NCBI RefSeq assembly: GCF_000005505.3
Contig: NC_016132.3
Location: forward strand, 40,128,914 to 40,192,913
DNA from: Brachypodium distachyon
Taxonomy: Eukaryota > Streptophyta > Magnoliopsida > Poales > Poaceae
Reading direction: 5' to 3'
DNA length: 64,000 nucleotides
The notes beneath the pieces were generated by a model that was given only the letters and a program-made list of their open reading frames with translations, did no database searches and was not told where the DNA came from. Positions 33,148 to 45,178 of this stretch are shown here, one piece after another (positions within the stretch are counted from its first letter, which is position 1; every line of letters starts with the position of its first letter). The translations under genes and the position numbers were made by a program.

Positions 33148-33875
33148 TTGCCGATGGACTCGGCAGGACCACTCAACAAAGCAGAACATGTCCCCCTCGG
33201 GACCATGGGCGAGTTGCAGATCGCCAAGACCAAGCTAAAGGCGGCTGCTGCCTGCGAAGAATTTATCTTCGAAGAACTTCGCAGGCTGAGTTCTCAACTT
33301 CAATGTGAGTCGCCGCATCCTTTTTGCTTGATTTTTTTTTTTGATTTGTGCTTATCCAAAGGCATGAATTGTCTGCACATGTGCAAACCGACCCGCGAGC
33401 CGAGCCAGATCGGGTGAACAATGCTCTGAATGCTCGTCAGACGATTGACCGTTCATCGTTCTGGTCTGACCGAGCGAGAGGTCATGACCTGATGCTGCTG
33501 CGTGACCGCATAGATCAGAACAAGACCTTCTTTCATTTGCATTTGGAGAATCTGAAGGCAATTCATTAGGCATTTTGGCCCTTGGAGGAGGTGCCTCAAG
33601 AGGTTGGTAAGCTGACCCGAAGAGTCGGGCAAAATAGCGTCTTCCAGGATTGATGTACCGTCAGCTGGTGAGGGGAGCGAAGATAGCCCTGGCGTTCGTG
33701 CGGATCCAGCATCCTAGGTTCGACCTGAGCCGAATCTCTGAACTTCCTATCGAACCTGACGAGGAGATTGACATGCGACCGCACTTCCAGGCCGTGTACG
33801 CACAGGCTGCGAAGATAATTGGCTAGCGGTACTGGAATGAGGAAGTTCTTATAGCTCAACAACAATCACAGCGTT
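33148..33875 (+). pseudogene. Remnant of the opposite-strand ORF of Tat element T3
   Basis: Plus-strand pieces: MGELQIAKTKLKAAAACEEF with a coiled-coil look, a GTGAGT 5' splice-site match at 33305, AFWPLEEVPQEVGKLTRRVG (stop just before, at about 33568), and MYRQLVRGAKIALAFVRIQH ... FDLSRISELPIEPDEEIDMR ... YAQAAKIIG followed by TAG, then RYWNEEVLIAQQQSQR and a TGA at about 33875. The RGAKIAL...FVRI / DM.P.F.AV pattern fits, from memory of the family, the C-terminal part of the opposite-strand proteins of grass gypsy elements. It is convergent with the minus-strand T3 integrase, the same layout as in T2. Confidence 0.5.
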
Positions 33876-34339
33876 GACTGCCGAGCCCGCCGTAGATAGC
33901 AGTAGAGTAGAATCTACCGGGTGCGCGACCAGCGCTCCCGGTGGGAGTAGCCCCCGAGTCTAGTAACGACTGTTTGCAGTAGTGACCGGACTCAGGTTAT
34001 GTACTCAAAGACTTGCTTAAAACATGGGTTGTTCTGTTCTGTAGAAAGAACTTTGTGTAACTAGAACTACATCTGAATATAAATTTGAACCTGGAGACTC
34101 CTGGTGGGAGTGATTCTGGAATCTTATCCTTCCTTCAACTAATGTCTACCGGGTGCGCGGCAAGCGCTCCCGGTGGGAGTAGCCCCCGGGTCTGGGGTCG
34201 ACTAAGAGTAGTCGAGCGTGGACCCAAGTGCGTTAATCCCTGAGTATACCTCCATTTACTTGCTTAAAAAAAGGCGTGACCTCAAGGTAAGTCTTATTAG
34301 ATAGTCGTTGCTGCAGTGTTTTTTGTAGACGAGGTCTCC
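33876..34339 (-). other. T3 3' tail with repeated G-run motifs
   Basis: No gene is visible. The phrase ctaccgggtgcgcg..agcgctcccggtgggagtagccccc occurs twice (about 33918 and 34146). On the minus strand each carries CGGGGGCTACTCCCACCG, a polypurine-tract-like motif. Confidence 0.6.
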
Positions 34340-35005
34340 ACCTAATTGGGCGCAGCTTCCGAGTGTCGGGTGCGCCCAAGATAGGGTTTAGAATCGATTG
34401 GACGCAGCCCCCGAGTCACGGGTGCATCCAAGGCAAGCATGAGAGTCGATTGGACGCAGGGCCCGAGTGTCGGGTGCGTCCAATACAAGCATTAGAATTG
34501 ATTGGACGCAGCCCCCTAGTATCGGGTGCGTCCAAGACAAGCAATAGAGTCGATTGGACGCAGCCCCCGAGTGTCGGGTGCGTCCAAGACAAGCATTAGA
34601 GTCGATTGGACGCAGCCCCCTAGTATCGCATCCAAGACAAGCATTAGAATCGATTGGACACAGCCCCCTAGTATTGAGTGCGTCCAAGACAAGCATTAGA
34701 GTCGATTGGACACAACCCCCTACTATCGGGTGGGTCCAAGACAGCATTAGAGTCGATTGTACGCGACCCCTTAGTATCGGGTGCGTCCAAGACAAGCATT
34801 AGAGTCGATTGGACGCCGCCCCCGAGTGTCGGGTGCGTCCAAGGCAAGCATTAGTCGATTAGACGTAGGCCCGAGTGTCGGGTGCATCCAATACATGCAT
34901 TATAGTCGATTGGACGTAGGCCCTGAGTGTCGGTTGCGTCCAAGACAAGCATTAGAGTCGATTGGACGCAGGCCCCGAGTCTCGGTTGCGTCCAAGACAA
35001 GCAGC
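34340..35005. repeat. 52-bp minisatellite, about 13 units, in T3 tail
   Basis: GAGTCGATTGGACGCAG or variants start units at about 34395, 34447, 34500, 34552, 34604, then on to about 34957, mostly with a 52-bp period. Each unit contains CCCCCGAGTGTCGGGTGCGT, i.e. a GGGGG run on the minus strand. The first and last units are partial or diverged. Position between integrase and 3' end fits the tandem arrays of Tat elements. Confidence 0.93.
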
Positions 35006-35279
35006 TTTTTTGGGTCCATCCAGCTGAGTGGACGAGAGCTGATTATCGTCCTTTGCGCCGTGCGGCTCGCAATAAGATGTTATAGCGAGCAGGGGCGAGG
35101 CCCCGAAGCAGGTGGCGAGCCCAAAAAACAAGTAAAAGACCTCTGAGTAGAGAAGGTTGAAAGCTTTATTAAGTACCGAAGTACACGATTGGAATAGAAA
35201 CAATTGTATTCTTAGAGAGATAAGGATGCTAAAAACGTTTTATGAAAAAGCGGAAAAAACGCTGGAGAAACTTTAGGCG

Positions 35280-36362
35280 TAAAATCGTCGCAGTTGTGCG
35301 ATGTTCCAAGGCTTGCTATAGGTGACGCCACTCTTCATGTCTTTGATATAGTAAGCGCCTCCCAGAATCACCTTGGTGACCACGTAGGGTCCCTCCAAGG
35401 CGACTGGAGGTTGTGATGACCCTTTTGCTTGAGTCGAAGTAGAAGGTCACCTTGAACGAAGGAGCGGCTGCGCAACCGACGGCTATGGTAGTTATGCAAG
35501 CTCTGCTGATAGACGGCAGCTCGTGCGAGCGCAACGTCACGAGCTTCGTTGACTGCGTCGAGGGTGTCTTCCATTGGCATGTCAACATCCGGCCCAGAGC
35601 ACGCCGTGACTCGAGGTGCGTTGAACCAGACGTCAGATGGTAGGACTGCTTCAACGCCGTACACCATGAAGAATGGCGTGAATTTGGTGCAGCCGTTTGG
35701 AGTTGTCCGCAGGCTCCAAAGTACGGAGGGCAGCTCTTCGACCCATGCTCCAGCTGCGCTATGTAGGAGAGTCATGAGCCATTTTTTTATGCCGACTGTG
35801 AGCAGGCCATTCGCTTTTTCGACCTGCCCGTTAGTCTATGGATGCACCACTGCTGCATAATTTAGGTGGATCCCAATCTTTTCGCATAAATCTTGGAACT
35901 CGTTAGAAAGGCAGTTCGACCCGTTGTCGGTGATAATGTTGTGAGTAACCCCGAAGCGGAATATGATCGAGCGGATGAACGCCACAACAGTCGTTCCTGT
36001 GGCGTTTCTGATGGGCATGGCCTCGATCCATTTGGTGAACTTGTCAATGGCGACAAGCAGGAAAGTATGACCCCCTTCTTTTGATCGTTGAAGTGGTCTG
36101 ACCATGTCGAGTCCCCACTAAGCGAAAGGCCAAGCCAATGGTATTGTTTTGAGTTCCGAGGCCGGGGCATGTGGCTTAGTTGCAAACATCTGGCAGGCCA
36201 CGCATCGGGTAACGATGTCAGCAGCGTCTTGCATCGCTGTCGGCCAGTAGAACCCGGATCGAAATGCTTTTGCCGCGATAGCACAGCTGCTCGCATGGTG
36301 ACCGCATGTGCCCTGATGTATGTCGATCAAAATCTCCCGTCCTTCCTCGGGTGGGATGAAAA
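35280..36362 (-). pseudogene. T3 integrase, copy A (tandem duplicate)
   Basis: On the minus strand: zinc-binding part MIDIHQGTCGHHASSCAIAA ... CVACQMFATKPHAPA (about 36330-36150); a TAG before WGLDMV at about 36119; core FLLVAIDKFTKWIEAMPIRN, IITDNGSNCLSNEF; a TAG before TNGQVEKANG at about 35836 (the family's HPQTNGQ motif); then AWVEELPSVLWSLRTTPNG and the C-terminal domain ending LRRFYA at about 35283. It repeats the content of 36378-37348 plus 53229-53400 with clear divergence. D, D and E of the core are present, but stops kill it. Confidence 0.85.
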
Positions 36363-36377
36363 CCGCTGAAAAAAGAT

Positions 36378-37348
36378 TTTAAGCGTAGAATCGTCGTAGT
36401 TGTGCGACGTTCCAAGGCCTGTTGTATGTGACTCCAGTCTTCATGTCTTTGAGATACTAAGCGCCTCCCGGAATCACCTTGGTGACCACGTATGGTCCCT
36501 CCCAAGGCGATTGGAGCTTGTGATGACTCTTTTGCTTGAGTCGTAGTATGAGGTCCCCTTCGACGAAGGAGCGGGTGCGCAGCCGTTGGCTGTGGTAGTT
36601 ACGCAGGCTCTGTTGATAGACGGCTGCTCGTGCGAGCACAACGTCGCGAGCATCGTCGACCGCATCGAGTGCGTCTTCCGTAGGCATGTCAACTTCCGGT
36701 CCAGAGTATGCCGTGACTCTGGGAGCGTTGAAATGGACGTCGACCGGTAGCACTGCTTCAGCTCCGTATACCATGAAGAACGGTGTGAACTTGTTACAAC
36801 CGTTAGGAGTTGTCCGCAGGCTCCAGAGTACGGAGGGCAATTCTTCGACCCATGCCCCGGCTGTGCGATGCCGGGGAGTCATGGGTCGTTTTTTTATGCC
36901 GACTGTGAGCAGGCCGTTCGCCTTTTCGACCTGCCTGTTAGTCTGTGGATGCGCAACTGCTGTGTAATTGAGGTGGATTCCCATCTGTTCGCAGAAGTCC
37001 TGGAACTCGTTAGAAAGGAAATTTGACCCGTTGTCGGTGATAATGCTGTGAGGAACTCCGAAGCGGCATACGATGGAGCCAATGAATGCGACGGCAGTCG
37101 TTCTCGAGGCGTTTGTGATGGGCATTGCCTCGATTCATTTGGTGAACTTGTCGATAGTGACAAGCAGAAAGGTATGACCCCCTTCTTTTAATTGTTGAAG
37201 TGGCCCGACCATGTTGACTCCCCATTGTGCGAAAGGCCAAGCCAATGGTATTGTTTTGAGTTTGGAAGCCGGGGCGTGTGGCTTAGTTGCGAACATCTGA
37301 CAGGCCACGCAGCGGGTGACGCGGGTGACGATGTCGGCAGCGTCTTGT
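36378..37348 (-). pseudogene. T3 integrase, copy B, core and C-terminal part
   Basis: A 222-residue open frame (36457-37125) has RFGVPHSIITDNGSNFLSNE, HPQTNRQVEKANGLLTVGIK, AWVEELPSVLWSLRTTPNGC and a C-terminal stretch ending PWEGPYVVTKV. The last codons (LRRFYA) are at about 36382. Upstream, at 37133, the IDKFTK stretch has a TGA in place of Lys/Trp. At 37348 the coding sequence is cut within the zinc-binding domain by the K1 retrotransposon; the missing N-terminal part resumes at 53229. Confidence 0.88.
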
Positions 37349-40300
37349 TGAAGCGATCCTCCCCCTTACTAGGGTTCGATCTCTGTGCTTACTGTGCTAG
37401 TCCCTGGATCGACTCACTAGCACACACAGTTTCATGATGAAATATACAGAAACAAAGGTCAAAAGTACTTTATTACATCGCATCATCCAGAATTTAGATA
37501 GTACTTACAACCTCGCATGACCTCTTGGGTCAACATAAAACAAAAACTGTTTCAACATCATAAAACAATGTTTCGAATCTACTGCAGCGGAAAAGGGTAG
37601 AACATAAGGTCCACACTACTCCAAGGTGAGAGCATGTTGGAATGTAAGCACATGACCCACGACAAAACGACGAACCTCACTCATCGTCGGATCCATCTGC
37701 ATTGTTAATTGCAGCCACTACGTGGTCAATACATTTGAATGTATTGGCAAGTTCACCAGAGTTATAAAGGACCTACTAAGTACATGCATAATTTGGCTAG
37801 GAGGGGTTTGGCTATTTGCATAAAGCATCATTATTCAATCCAATCATTTTTAAACAAATAGTTTTGAATTCTATTGGACACGGGGTAGAAACACCCATGC
37901 TCCTATTAACCTATGCACATTGAGTAGAAACATCAATGCTCCTACCCAGTTCAAACCATTCATTTTATTAGGAAATTGGAATGAGTGAGACCTTCCTTAC
38001 AGCCCCAATATCTAGTTGCTCATAATTGTCCGTAACCGGGGACACGGCTAAGTACTTAGTTTGACACTCTCGAGAGATGGTACACTTTACCCACAAGAAA
38101 TCGACGTGTTAATCCCTTGGTGTCCTCTAGATGGAGTAGCAACGGCATCGATTACAGGAATTTTCAGAACATATTCCCCCAAACCACCTGAGGGACGCGT
38201 TCCAACCTACACTGCTACATACCGATGTCACCTCGGATCCGGGTTCATATTTCTTACATCCATCCTGGCAGAGCCCATAATACCAAGGGGTTGTACTGGA
38301 AGCTACTAAACAGGAAACTAGTCCAGTCTCTGGTTACCCCGGGTGGCATCCCACATTGTGATGCAGGCGCTCCCCGAATCGCACGGGGAGACGACCATGG
38401 ACGCTCCCGAATCACACGGAGAGACGACTCAGCGGGCCCCATAGAAATGGACCTAACGTCACGACATCCGAAACTCAAAGCAGCCTACCCAGGACGGTTC
38501 ATTGAATTACTTGTTTTGCTATACACTCGGAAAATCATAATGTAATTCAATAATATCACATTGTAATAATACCACCCTCGTATATTATCATAGCATAGCA
38601 TTTTACTACTACGATGTCAATTGGTGGTGAAGTCATGACAAGGGTATCCTATACTACCAGGACAGATCTTAGCTAGCATAGATACAGTAATAATCATAAT
38701 AATACAACTAATAAAAACTAGTGCATAATAAAATAATGGGTAAATGATCAAAGTGAACTTGCCTTGATAGTAGTTGGTATTCAAACACTCTTCGCAATCA
38801 CACAGTTCGCTCTCCGAGAAAACTAAAAAATACAAACAATGCATACATAAACACACCATACAAACAAAAGAATACGTATGCCATGATGCAATGCAAAACA
38901 TGTGACAAGAGCTTGGTTTATTTTATTTGGGTGTTCTACTGATCCTAAGCACAAATAATTTAAGCACATGCAATTAGGGTTTTAAACTAATAACAAAGGT
39001 TAGGATTTAAACCCTAAAATGAGGTTTTATTTGCATTTGCAAAACAGTTCAATTCAAAATATTTATTTCTCTATCCCATTGGACAGAGGACAATAAAACA
39101 AAATTTTGGGCACTGGTTTCATTCAAAAAGGACTCCTAAATAATTAGTTATGATTTAAAAGGCATAAAACACTATTCTGTAATTTGAATGTGATTCAAAA
39201 ATTCAAATTTGAATTTGGACAGTGCCAAAAGATTCTAAATTTTCTAAGGATTCCAAAAAGGTGTGGTTCATTAAATTTGGCCAAACAGATTTAAAGTTAT
39301 GGTCATTTGAAGTTACAGGGGATTTTCTGCAAAAGTGCCTTTTAATTATTCCGGGGAATTAAAAATTACATTATCATTTTATTTACGCAGTGACACGTGG
39401 TGGCTCCTGATTGGTGTGTACCGGTTTGTTTAAGTGAATAAGAACGATCTAATCTCCACTGTTGATCAAAGATCGGACGGACGAGGGGCTAGGGTTTTAC
39501 CGGGCGGCGGCGGCGGTCACCGGAGACGGAGGGTATGGCGGCGCGGGCACAGGCGGGGGGGCGCGGGGTGCTCCGGCGAGGCTGGCAACGCGGGGAAGGC
39601 ACGGGGAGGCGCGGCACGGCACGGCGAGGTCGATGGCGCGGTCGGCGCGGCGCGGGGCGGTCGGACGCCTCGCCTAGGACGAAGCGAGCTCGGCGGCACG
39701 GGCGGTGGACTCCGGCGAGGTTCGGCGTCGACGTGGGCGGCGCTGCAGTGCATGAAAAAGACGATGGAGCGCGTCCCGGGTGCGCGAGAGAGAGAGGAAA
39801 AGAATGGGGCAAGCGGCTTCGAGGTTTACTCACGGAGCTCGTTGGCGTGACGCGAAGACGGCGACGGTGCGGGCGCGGCTCCGTCGAAGAATCGGGGCGG
39901 CCTGGCGGCGCGATTGGCTGGGGAAGCAAGGGGGAAGAAGAGAGGAGGGCATGGGCTATTTATGGACGTGCTCGGGCTCGAGGATTAAGGGACGGAGCGA
40001 GGGGAATCCGGCTGTGAGCGCGCGGCGGCGAAGAAGGAAGGCGCGCGGCGGACGCGGGGCTTTCCTTCCGGGGAAGAAGCCCCTGACAGGTGGGCCCCAC
40101 CTGTCAGCGGGTGCGGGCGTGGCGCGGGGCGCTGCTGGGCGGGGCGGCGCGCGCCCGTGTGTGAGGAATGGGCCGGTTCGGCCCAAAGTGGCTTGGCCGG
40201 TCCGTTTCTCCCTTTTTTTTTCTTTTAGCCTTTTCTTTTTCTGCTTTCCTCATTTCTTTGGTATCTTTTGAGTTTGAACTCCAAATTGGTCCAAATAAAA

Positions 40301-40664
40301 TCCAGAAAATTTGTAAAATCATGTCCTACCATGATACAACTTTTGAAAGTAGTTTCTCTTCAAAATAAAATATATAAAAATACATTTGCCCTATAAATGC
40401 CTTTAGGGCCATATATCTATTTAAATAAAATACTTTTTTTCAACTCCAAATAATTATCCAAAAATTATGGGATAGCTTATATATGCATTAAACCCCTTTT
40501 ATGCATAAACCCTATTGGTTTTGAAAATTCCAAAGCTCAAATGGGTGTAAACCAAATCTTTTAAAGCCTTTTGAGATTCAAAATTTGAATTCAAATATGC
40601 AATTGTGGTATGATGCTCATGGATGCAATGCCCATGTAAAAGTTTGAAATTTTGGAATGTTACA
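37349..40664 (-). mobile_element. 3' LTR of K1
   Basis: 3316 bp, minus-strand reading TGTAACATTCC...ATCGCTTCA. A TATA box (CCATAAATAG) lies at 39956-39965. A GC-rich block at 39480-40190 resembles a plant gene leader (accctag, CCG repeats), and the adjoining DNA is AT-rich. Confidence 0.92.
39828..39965 (-). promoter_or_regulatory. K1 LTR promoter TATA and leader 5' splice site
   Basis: The TATA box is at 39956-39965, and the minus-strand donor CTCC/GTGAGT is at 39828-39833, about 125 nt downstream. The 5' LTR copy keeps the donor at 52393-52398, but its TATA box reads ccatcaatag at about 52526 (one change). Confidence 0.5.
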
Positions 40665-40680
40665 AACCTAACCCCCTTAA
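40665..40680 (-). other. Polypurine tract of K1
   Basis: Minus-strand TTAAGGGGGTTAGGTT directly precedes the 3' LTR start TGTAAC. The pol stop codon TAA overlaps its first bases, as usual in this lineage. Confidence 0.88.
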
Positions 40681-42259
40681 GATGAATCTCGTCCTCGAGA
40701 TTCGGTGTGGTTAGCAAAGAGGTGTGGGTGGTCTTCTCGAAGATCATCTTCGCGTTCCCAAGTGGCTTCTTCTTCTGTATGATGGTCCCACTGGATTTTA
40801 CAAAACTTGATGGTCTTGGACCGGGTTTGTCTCTCAGCTGTATCCAAGATCCTGATCGGTTTCTCCTCATAGGTGAGGTCACTCTGTAATTGCACTTCCT
40901 CAAAGGGTTTCGTATCCCTCAGTGGTGTGTCGGCCATCTCGGGGTGACACTTCTTCAGTTGCGATATGTGGAAGACATTGTGGACATTGGACAGTGCTTC
41001 CGGTAAATCCAATTTGTAGGCCACCTCTCCTTGTCGCGACAAGATCTTGAAGGGTCCAATGAAATGGGGTGCTAGCTTTCCTTTAATACCAAATTTCTTT
41101 ACCCCGCGTATCGGTGAAACTCTGAGATACGCTCTTTCTTCAGCCTCGTAGGTAACCTCCCTACGTTTGGTATTCGCGTAGCTCTTCTGCCTTGATTGTG
41201 CCACTTTCAGTCGATCTCGGATGAGTCTAACCTTCTCTTCGGCATCCTTTATCATGTCCGGGCCGAATACACTACGATCTCCTACACCATCCCATAACAA
41301 TGGTGTTCTGCACTTCCTTCCATACAAAGTTTCAAATGGTGACATTCCTATGCTGGCTTGGAAGCTGTTGTTGTATGAGAATTCTGCATATGGCAGATTG
41401 TCATCCCAACTAGATCCATAATCTAGAGCGCATGCTCTCAACATATCTTCAAGGATCTGATTTACTCGCTCGATCTGTCCATCCGTCTGTGGATGAAAAG
41501 CTGTACTGAACTCTAGTCTCGTTCCTAGAGACTCATGCAGTTGTCCCAAAATCTTGAGGTAAATTGGGTACCTCTGTCTGAAACTATTTCCTTGGGTACT
41601 CCGTGTAAACACACTATTCTGGATATGTAGCGTTTCGCTAACTGTGCACTGGTGTAAGTGGTCTTCACTGGTATGAAATGGGCAACCTTGGTCAAACGGT
41701 CAACAACTACCCATATCGAATCATATCCAGATCCGGTCCTTGGTAGACCGGTGATAAAATCCATGCCAACTTTATCCCATTTCCAATCCGGTATAAGCAG
41801 CGGTCTTAGCAATCCTGCTGGCTTCTGGTGTTCTGCCTTAACTCTGCTACACACATCGCACAAAGCAATAAACTCTGCTATGTCACACTTCAATCCGGAC
41901 CACCAAAATGTTTCCTTGAGGTCCATGTACATCTTTGTGTTTCCAGGGTGGATTGAATATGGTGAATCATGGGCTTCTTGCAGAATCAACTTTCTGATTT
42001 CTGGATCCTGCGGTACGCAAATGCGTTTTCCGAACCATATGGTACCCTGGTCGTCTTCTCGAAAGTCTTTGGCCTTTCCAATAAGCATATTTTCTTTTAT
42101 TCCCTTAATTTCCGAGTCATCCTTTTGTGCTTCTCTAATCTTATCTAGCAGTGTGGGTTGCACTTCCATGGTGGCTAGATATAATTCCGGTACTATTTCC
42201 AGTCTGAGGTCTTTGAACTGTTCGCACAACTCTGGTGGTAACTCTCCAGCTGTTAGTCC
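40677..42259 (-). pseudogene. K1 integrase with C-terminal chromodomain
   Basis: The zinc-binding part is [20 protein letters not shown] ... [14 protein letters not shown]. The core has [27 protein letters not shown] and HPQTDGQIERVNQILEDMLR (D, D, E). A 1-nt indel at about 41550, just after TQFTSRFW, shifts the frame. The GPF/Y-type module (GPFKILSRQGEVAYKLDLPE, VFHISQLKKCHP) is followed by a chromodomain (PIRILDTAERQTRSKTIKF, IQWDHHTEEEATWEREDDLR). The chromodomain steers integration to particular chromatin in chromoviruses and puts the element in the Tekay-like group. Translation ends RGRDSS at 40677. Confidence 0.93.
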
Positions 42260-43738
42260 ATTAATATAGCCCTTGCGGCTCAAAGCGTCGGCTACCACGT
42301 TAGCCTTGCCTGGATGGTATTGCAAATTCAGATCATAATCCTTTATCAGCTCTAACCATATTCTCTGCCTCAAGTTCAGCTCCTTCTGGGTGAATATATA
42401 CTTCAGGCTCTTGTGATCAGTGAACAATTCACAATGCTTTCCCATGAGGTAGTGTCTCCAGGTCTTCAAAGCGTGCACTACTGATGCTAACTCCAAGTCA
42501 TGAGTGGGATAGTTGCCTTCGTGGCTCTTTAGTTGCCGCGAAGCGTACGCTACAACCCTTCCATTCTGCATTAAGACTCCTCCCAATCCTTGACGTGAGG
42601 CATCACAGTATACTTGAAAATCCTCTTGCAGGTCAGGCAAAACAAGGATGGGTGCAGACACTAGTCTCTTCTTCAATTCTTGGAAGCTCTCTTCACAATT
42701 CTCGTTCTAGGTAAACTTGTTCTGTTTCTTCAAAAGCTCAGTCATGGGTTTGGCTATCTTGGAGAAGTTCTCAATGAATCTCCGATAATATCCAATAAGT
42801 CCAAAGAAACTGCGGAGTTCTCCGACATTCTTCGGGGCCTCCCATTCTGTAACTGCTGCAACCTTAGCTGGGTCAACAGCTACTCCGGCTCCTGACACTA
42901 TGTGTCCAAGAAAGCTGACTTCTGATGACCAAAATTCACACTTGCTGAATTTGGCGTACAGCTGGTGCGTTCTCAACTTCTCTAAAATCATGCGCAGATG
43001 CTCCTCATGTTCCTCTTTGCTCTTGGAATAAATCAAGATGTCATCTATGAAAACCATGACAAACTTGTCCAAGAATTTCATGAACACCTTGTTCATCATG
43101 TTCATGAAGTATGCTGGGGCATTGGTCAAACCAAAACGCATCACGGTGTACTCATACAGTCCATACCTAGTGGTGAAAGCTGTTTTGGGAATGTCCATCT
43201 CTCGGATCTTCAACTGAAAATATCCTGATCGCAGATCGATCTTTGAGAACACACAGGCTCCTTTTAGTTGATCAAATAGATCATTGATAATGGGCAAGGG
43301 ATATTTATTCTTTATCGTCACCTCGTTTAGTGAACGATAGTCAATGCACATCCGTTGACTCTTGTCCTTCTTTTGTACAAAAAGGACAGGTGCTCCCCAT
43401 GGTGATGAACTGGGGCGGATGAAACCTTTCGCTAACTGTTCAGCTAGCTGCTTCTTCAATTCCTTTAATTCATCCACAGCCATCTTATACGGTCTCTTGG
43501 CTATGGGTCCACTTCCTGGCATCAACTCAATGAGAAATACGCCCGGGTATTCCTTCACTATTGGTACATCGTCCATGCTAACCCCCTTAAGAGCATTAAC
43601 CTTAGGTTTCTTAAGCTCATGGGTTGACTTGTACCGGATGCGTCTCTTGTCTGGGGTTGAGAGTGTGACAGTCCTCTCGGCACAGTCTACTAATCCTTCA
43701 TACTGTGTCAGCCAGTCCATTCCCAGGATTAGGTCCAG
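42260..43738 (-). pseudogene. K1 reverse transcriptase and RNase H
   Basis: The frame opens after a TGA at 43739-43741 (next to [15 protein letters not shown]). RT motifs: [76 protein letters not shown] and [12 protein letters not shown] (FIDD catalytic box). Connection: [24 protein letters not shown] at about 42709 replaces the Trp of the [11 protein letters not shown] block. RNase H follows: [60 protein letters not shown] and NVVADALSR. Catalytic residues are intact; two stops interrupt the polyprotein. Confidence 0.94.
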
Positions 43739-45178
43739 TCATCGGGAATCTATAACTATAAGGTTAGAGGGAAAAGTGTGTCTCCCAATACTTAGGGGTA
43801 GTTGGGGGCAGTGTCGGGTTGCTAGTATTGTTTCACCCGGTGAGTTCACTTTCATAGGCCTACTCATGGTTTCAGAGGGTAATTTGCCTCTTTCTACCAT
43901 TATTCTTGAAATGAATGAATGCGATGCACCAGTGTCAAATAGAACTAGTACTTCAAAAGCATTAATGTAGAAGGTGCCAAGTATGATACCTGGTGCCTCG
44001 GTGATCTCTTCCACATCCACGTGATTCACGTGGCCCTTCTGGAATGGATTGGGCTTGTTCCCAGTGCCATCCTGGTTCTCCGGGCAGGTGGTGGCATAGT
44101 GTCCCATCTTGTGACACTTGTAGCACTCCACCTTGCTCATGTCCTTGTTGGCATTGTGATTCTGACCGCTGCCGTTCTGGCCATTGCCGTTATTCCTGCC
44201 ATTTCCATTGCCATTGATGGGCCTTGGGTGAGCAAACTGATGCTGTTGCTGGTGCTGCTGATGGTGCCGGTTCACATTGCCACCACTGCGGTGTCCATGG
44301 TTTCCCTGGTGGTGGTGGTGACCATTACCTCCACTGCGGTGGCTGTTCTGGTTCCCGTTCCTGCTCAAAGAGGAACTGCCACTTCCATCATAGGAGGTGC
44401 GTTGTTTCTGGTGCGGGCTAGGGTGAGAACTACCTTGGTGAAGTCTTTTCTTGCGGCTCTCCATTTGAGTGAGCTTACTTTCCAAAATAATGGCCTTGTC
44501 GATCAAAGACTGGTAAGTGGGGGTGTAAGCAATAGCAAGTTGAACCGACAGCTCATCGTTCAAACCGTCCAAGAACTTCTCCCTGCGCTTGGCATCGGTG
44601 TTCACATCATCCGGTGCATAGCGGGACAGTTGGTTGAAAACCTCTATATATTCTGACACAGAGCGGCTTTCCTGTCGTAGCCTGTGAAACTCTTTCTTCT
44701 TCAGGCTGAGCACTCCCGCAGAGATGTGGGCGGTGCGGAAGGCTTTCTGGAACATGTCCCAAGTCACATTCTCGATGGGGGTGGTGATCTGAAAATTTTC
44801 CCACCAAGATGCTGCGGGTCCTTCTAACATATGTGCTGCAAACCGCACTTTCTCTTCCTCAGTGCAGTTGATGGTGACCAAATTCTTGTTGACTGAATGA
44901 AGCCAATCGTCAGCCATAATGGGCTCAGTGGAGCTGGAAAAGGTAGGCGGGCGTAACCGCAGAAATCTGGTCAGCATATCCACTTGAGGTGGGTGGTGCT
45001 GCTGGTTGTTGTGGTTCTGTTGGTTGTTGTTGTTGTTGTTGTTGGCCAGCTATTGTGTGATCATCTGGAAAAATTGGGTCTGAGCGGCCAATAACTGTTG
45101 CATGGTGGACACATTCGCTTCTGCGTCGGCATTGTTAGCCTCGGCGTTGTTGGTGGGGTTCCGGCGTCTCGGAGGCAT
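43739..45178 (-). pseudogene. K1 gag and aspartic protease
   Basis: The start ATG is at 45176-45178 (MPPRRRNP), directly after a CAG splice-acceptor-like site. The N-terminus is rich in Asn/Gln. Codon 43 is TAG (45050-45052), next to LANNNNNN. The capsid domain follows: PTFSSSTEPIMADDWLHSVN, FAAHMLEGPAASWWENF, FHRLRQESRSVSEYIEVFNQ, EKFLDGLNDELSVQLAI. Then come a His/Asn/Gly-rich linker, a CCHC knuckle (CYKCHKMGHYATTC) and the protease with VLFDTGASHSFIS (catalytic DTG) near 43915. It forms the particle and releases pol. The frame ends in a TGA at 43739. Confidence 0.93.

Noticed and set aside
34340..35005. Regular repeats resembling a CRISPR array
   Set aside because: Units are contiguous and degenerate throughout with no unique spacers, and the context is a plant retrotransposon. 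It is a minisatellite.
39489..40271. GC-rich ORFs in K LTRs (39489-39929, 39535-40017, 39780-40271; also 50581-50889 and 52150-52665)
   Set aside because: Low-complexity Arg/Pro/Ala peptides in all frames of a GC-rich leader, not conserved as protein between LTR copies.
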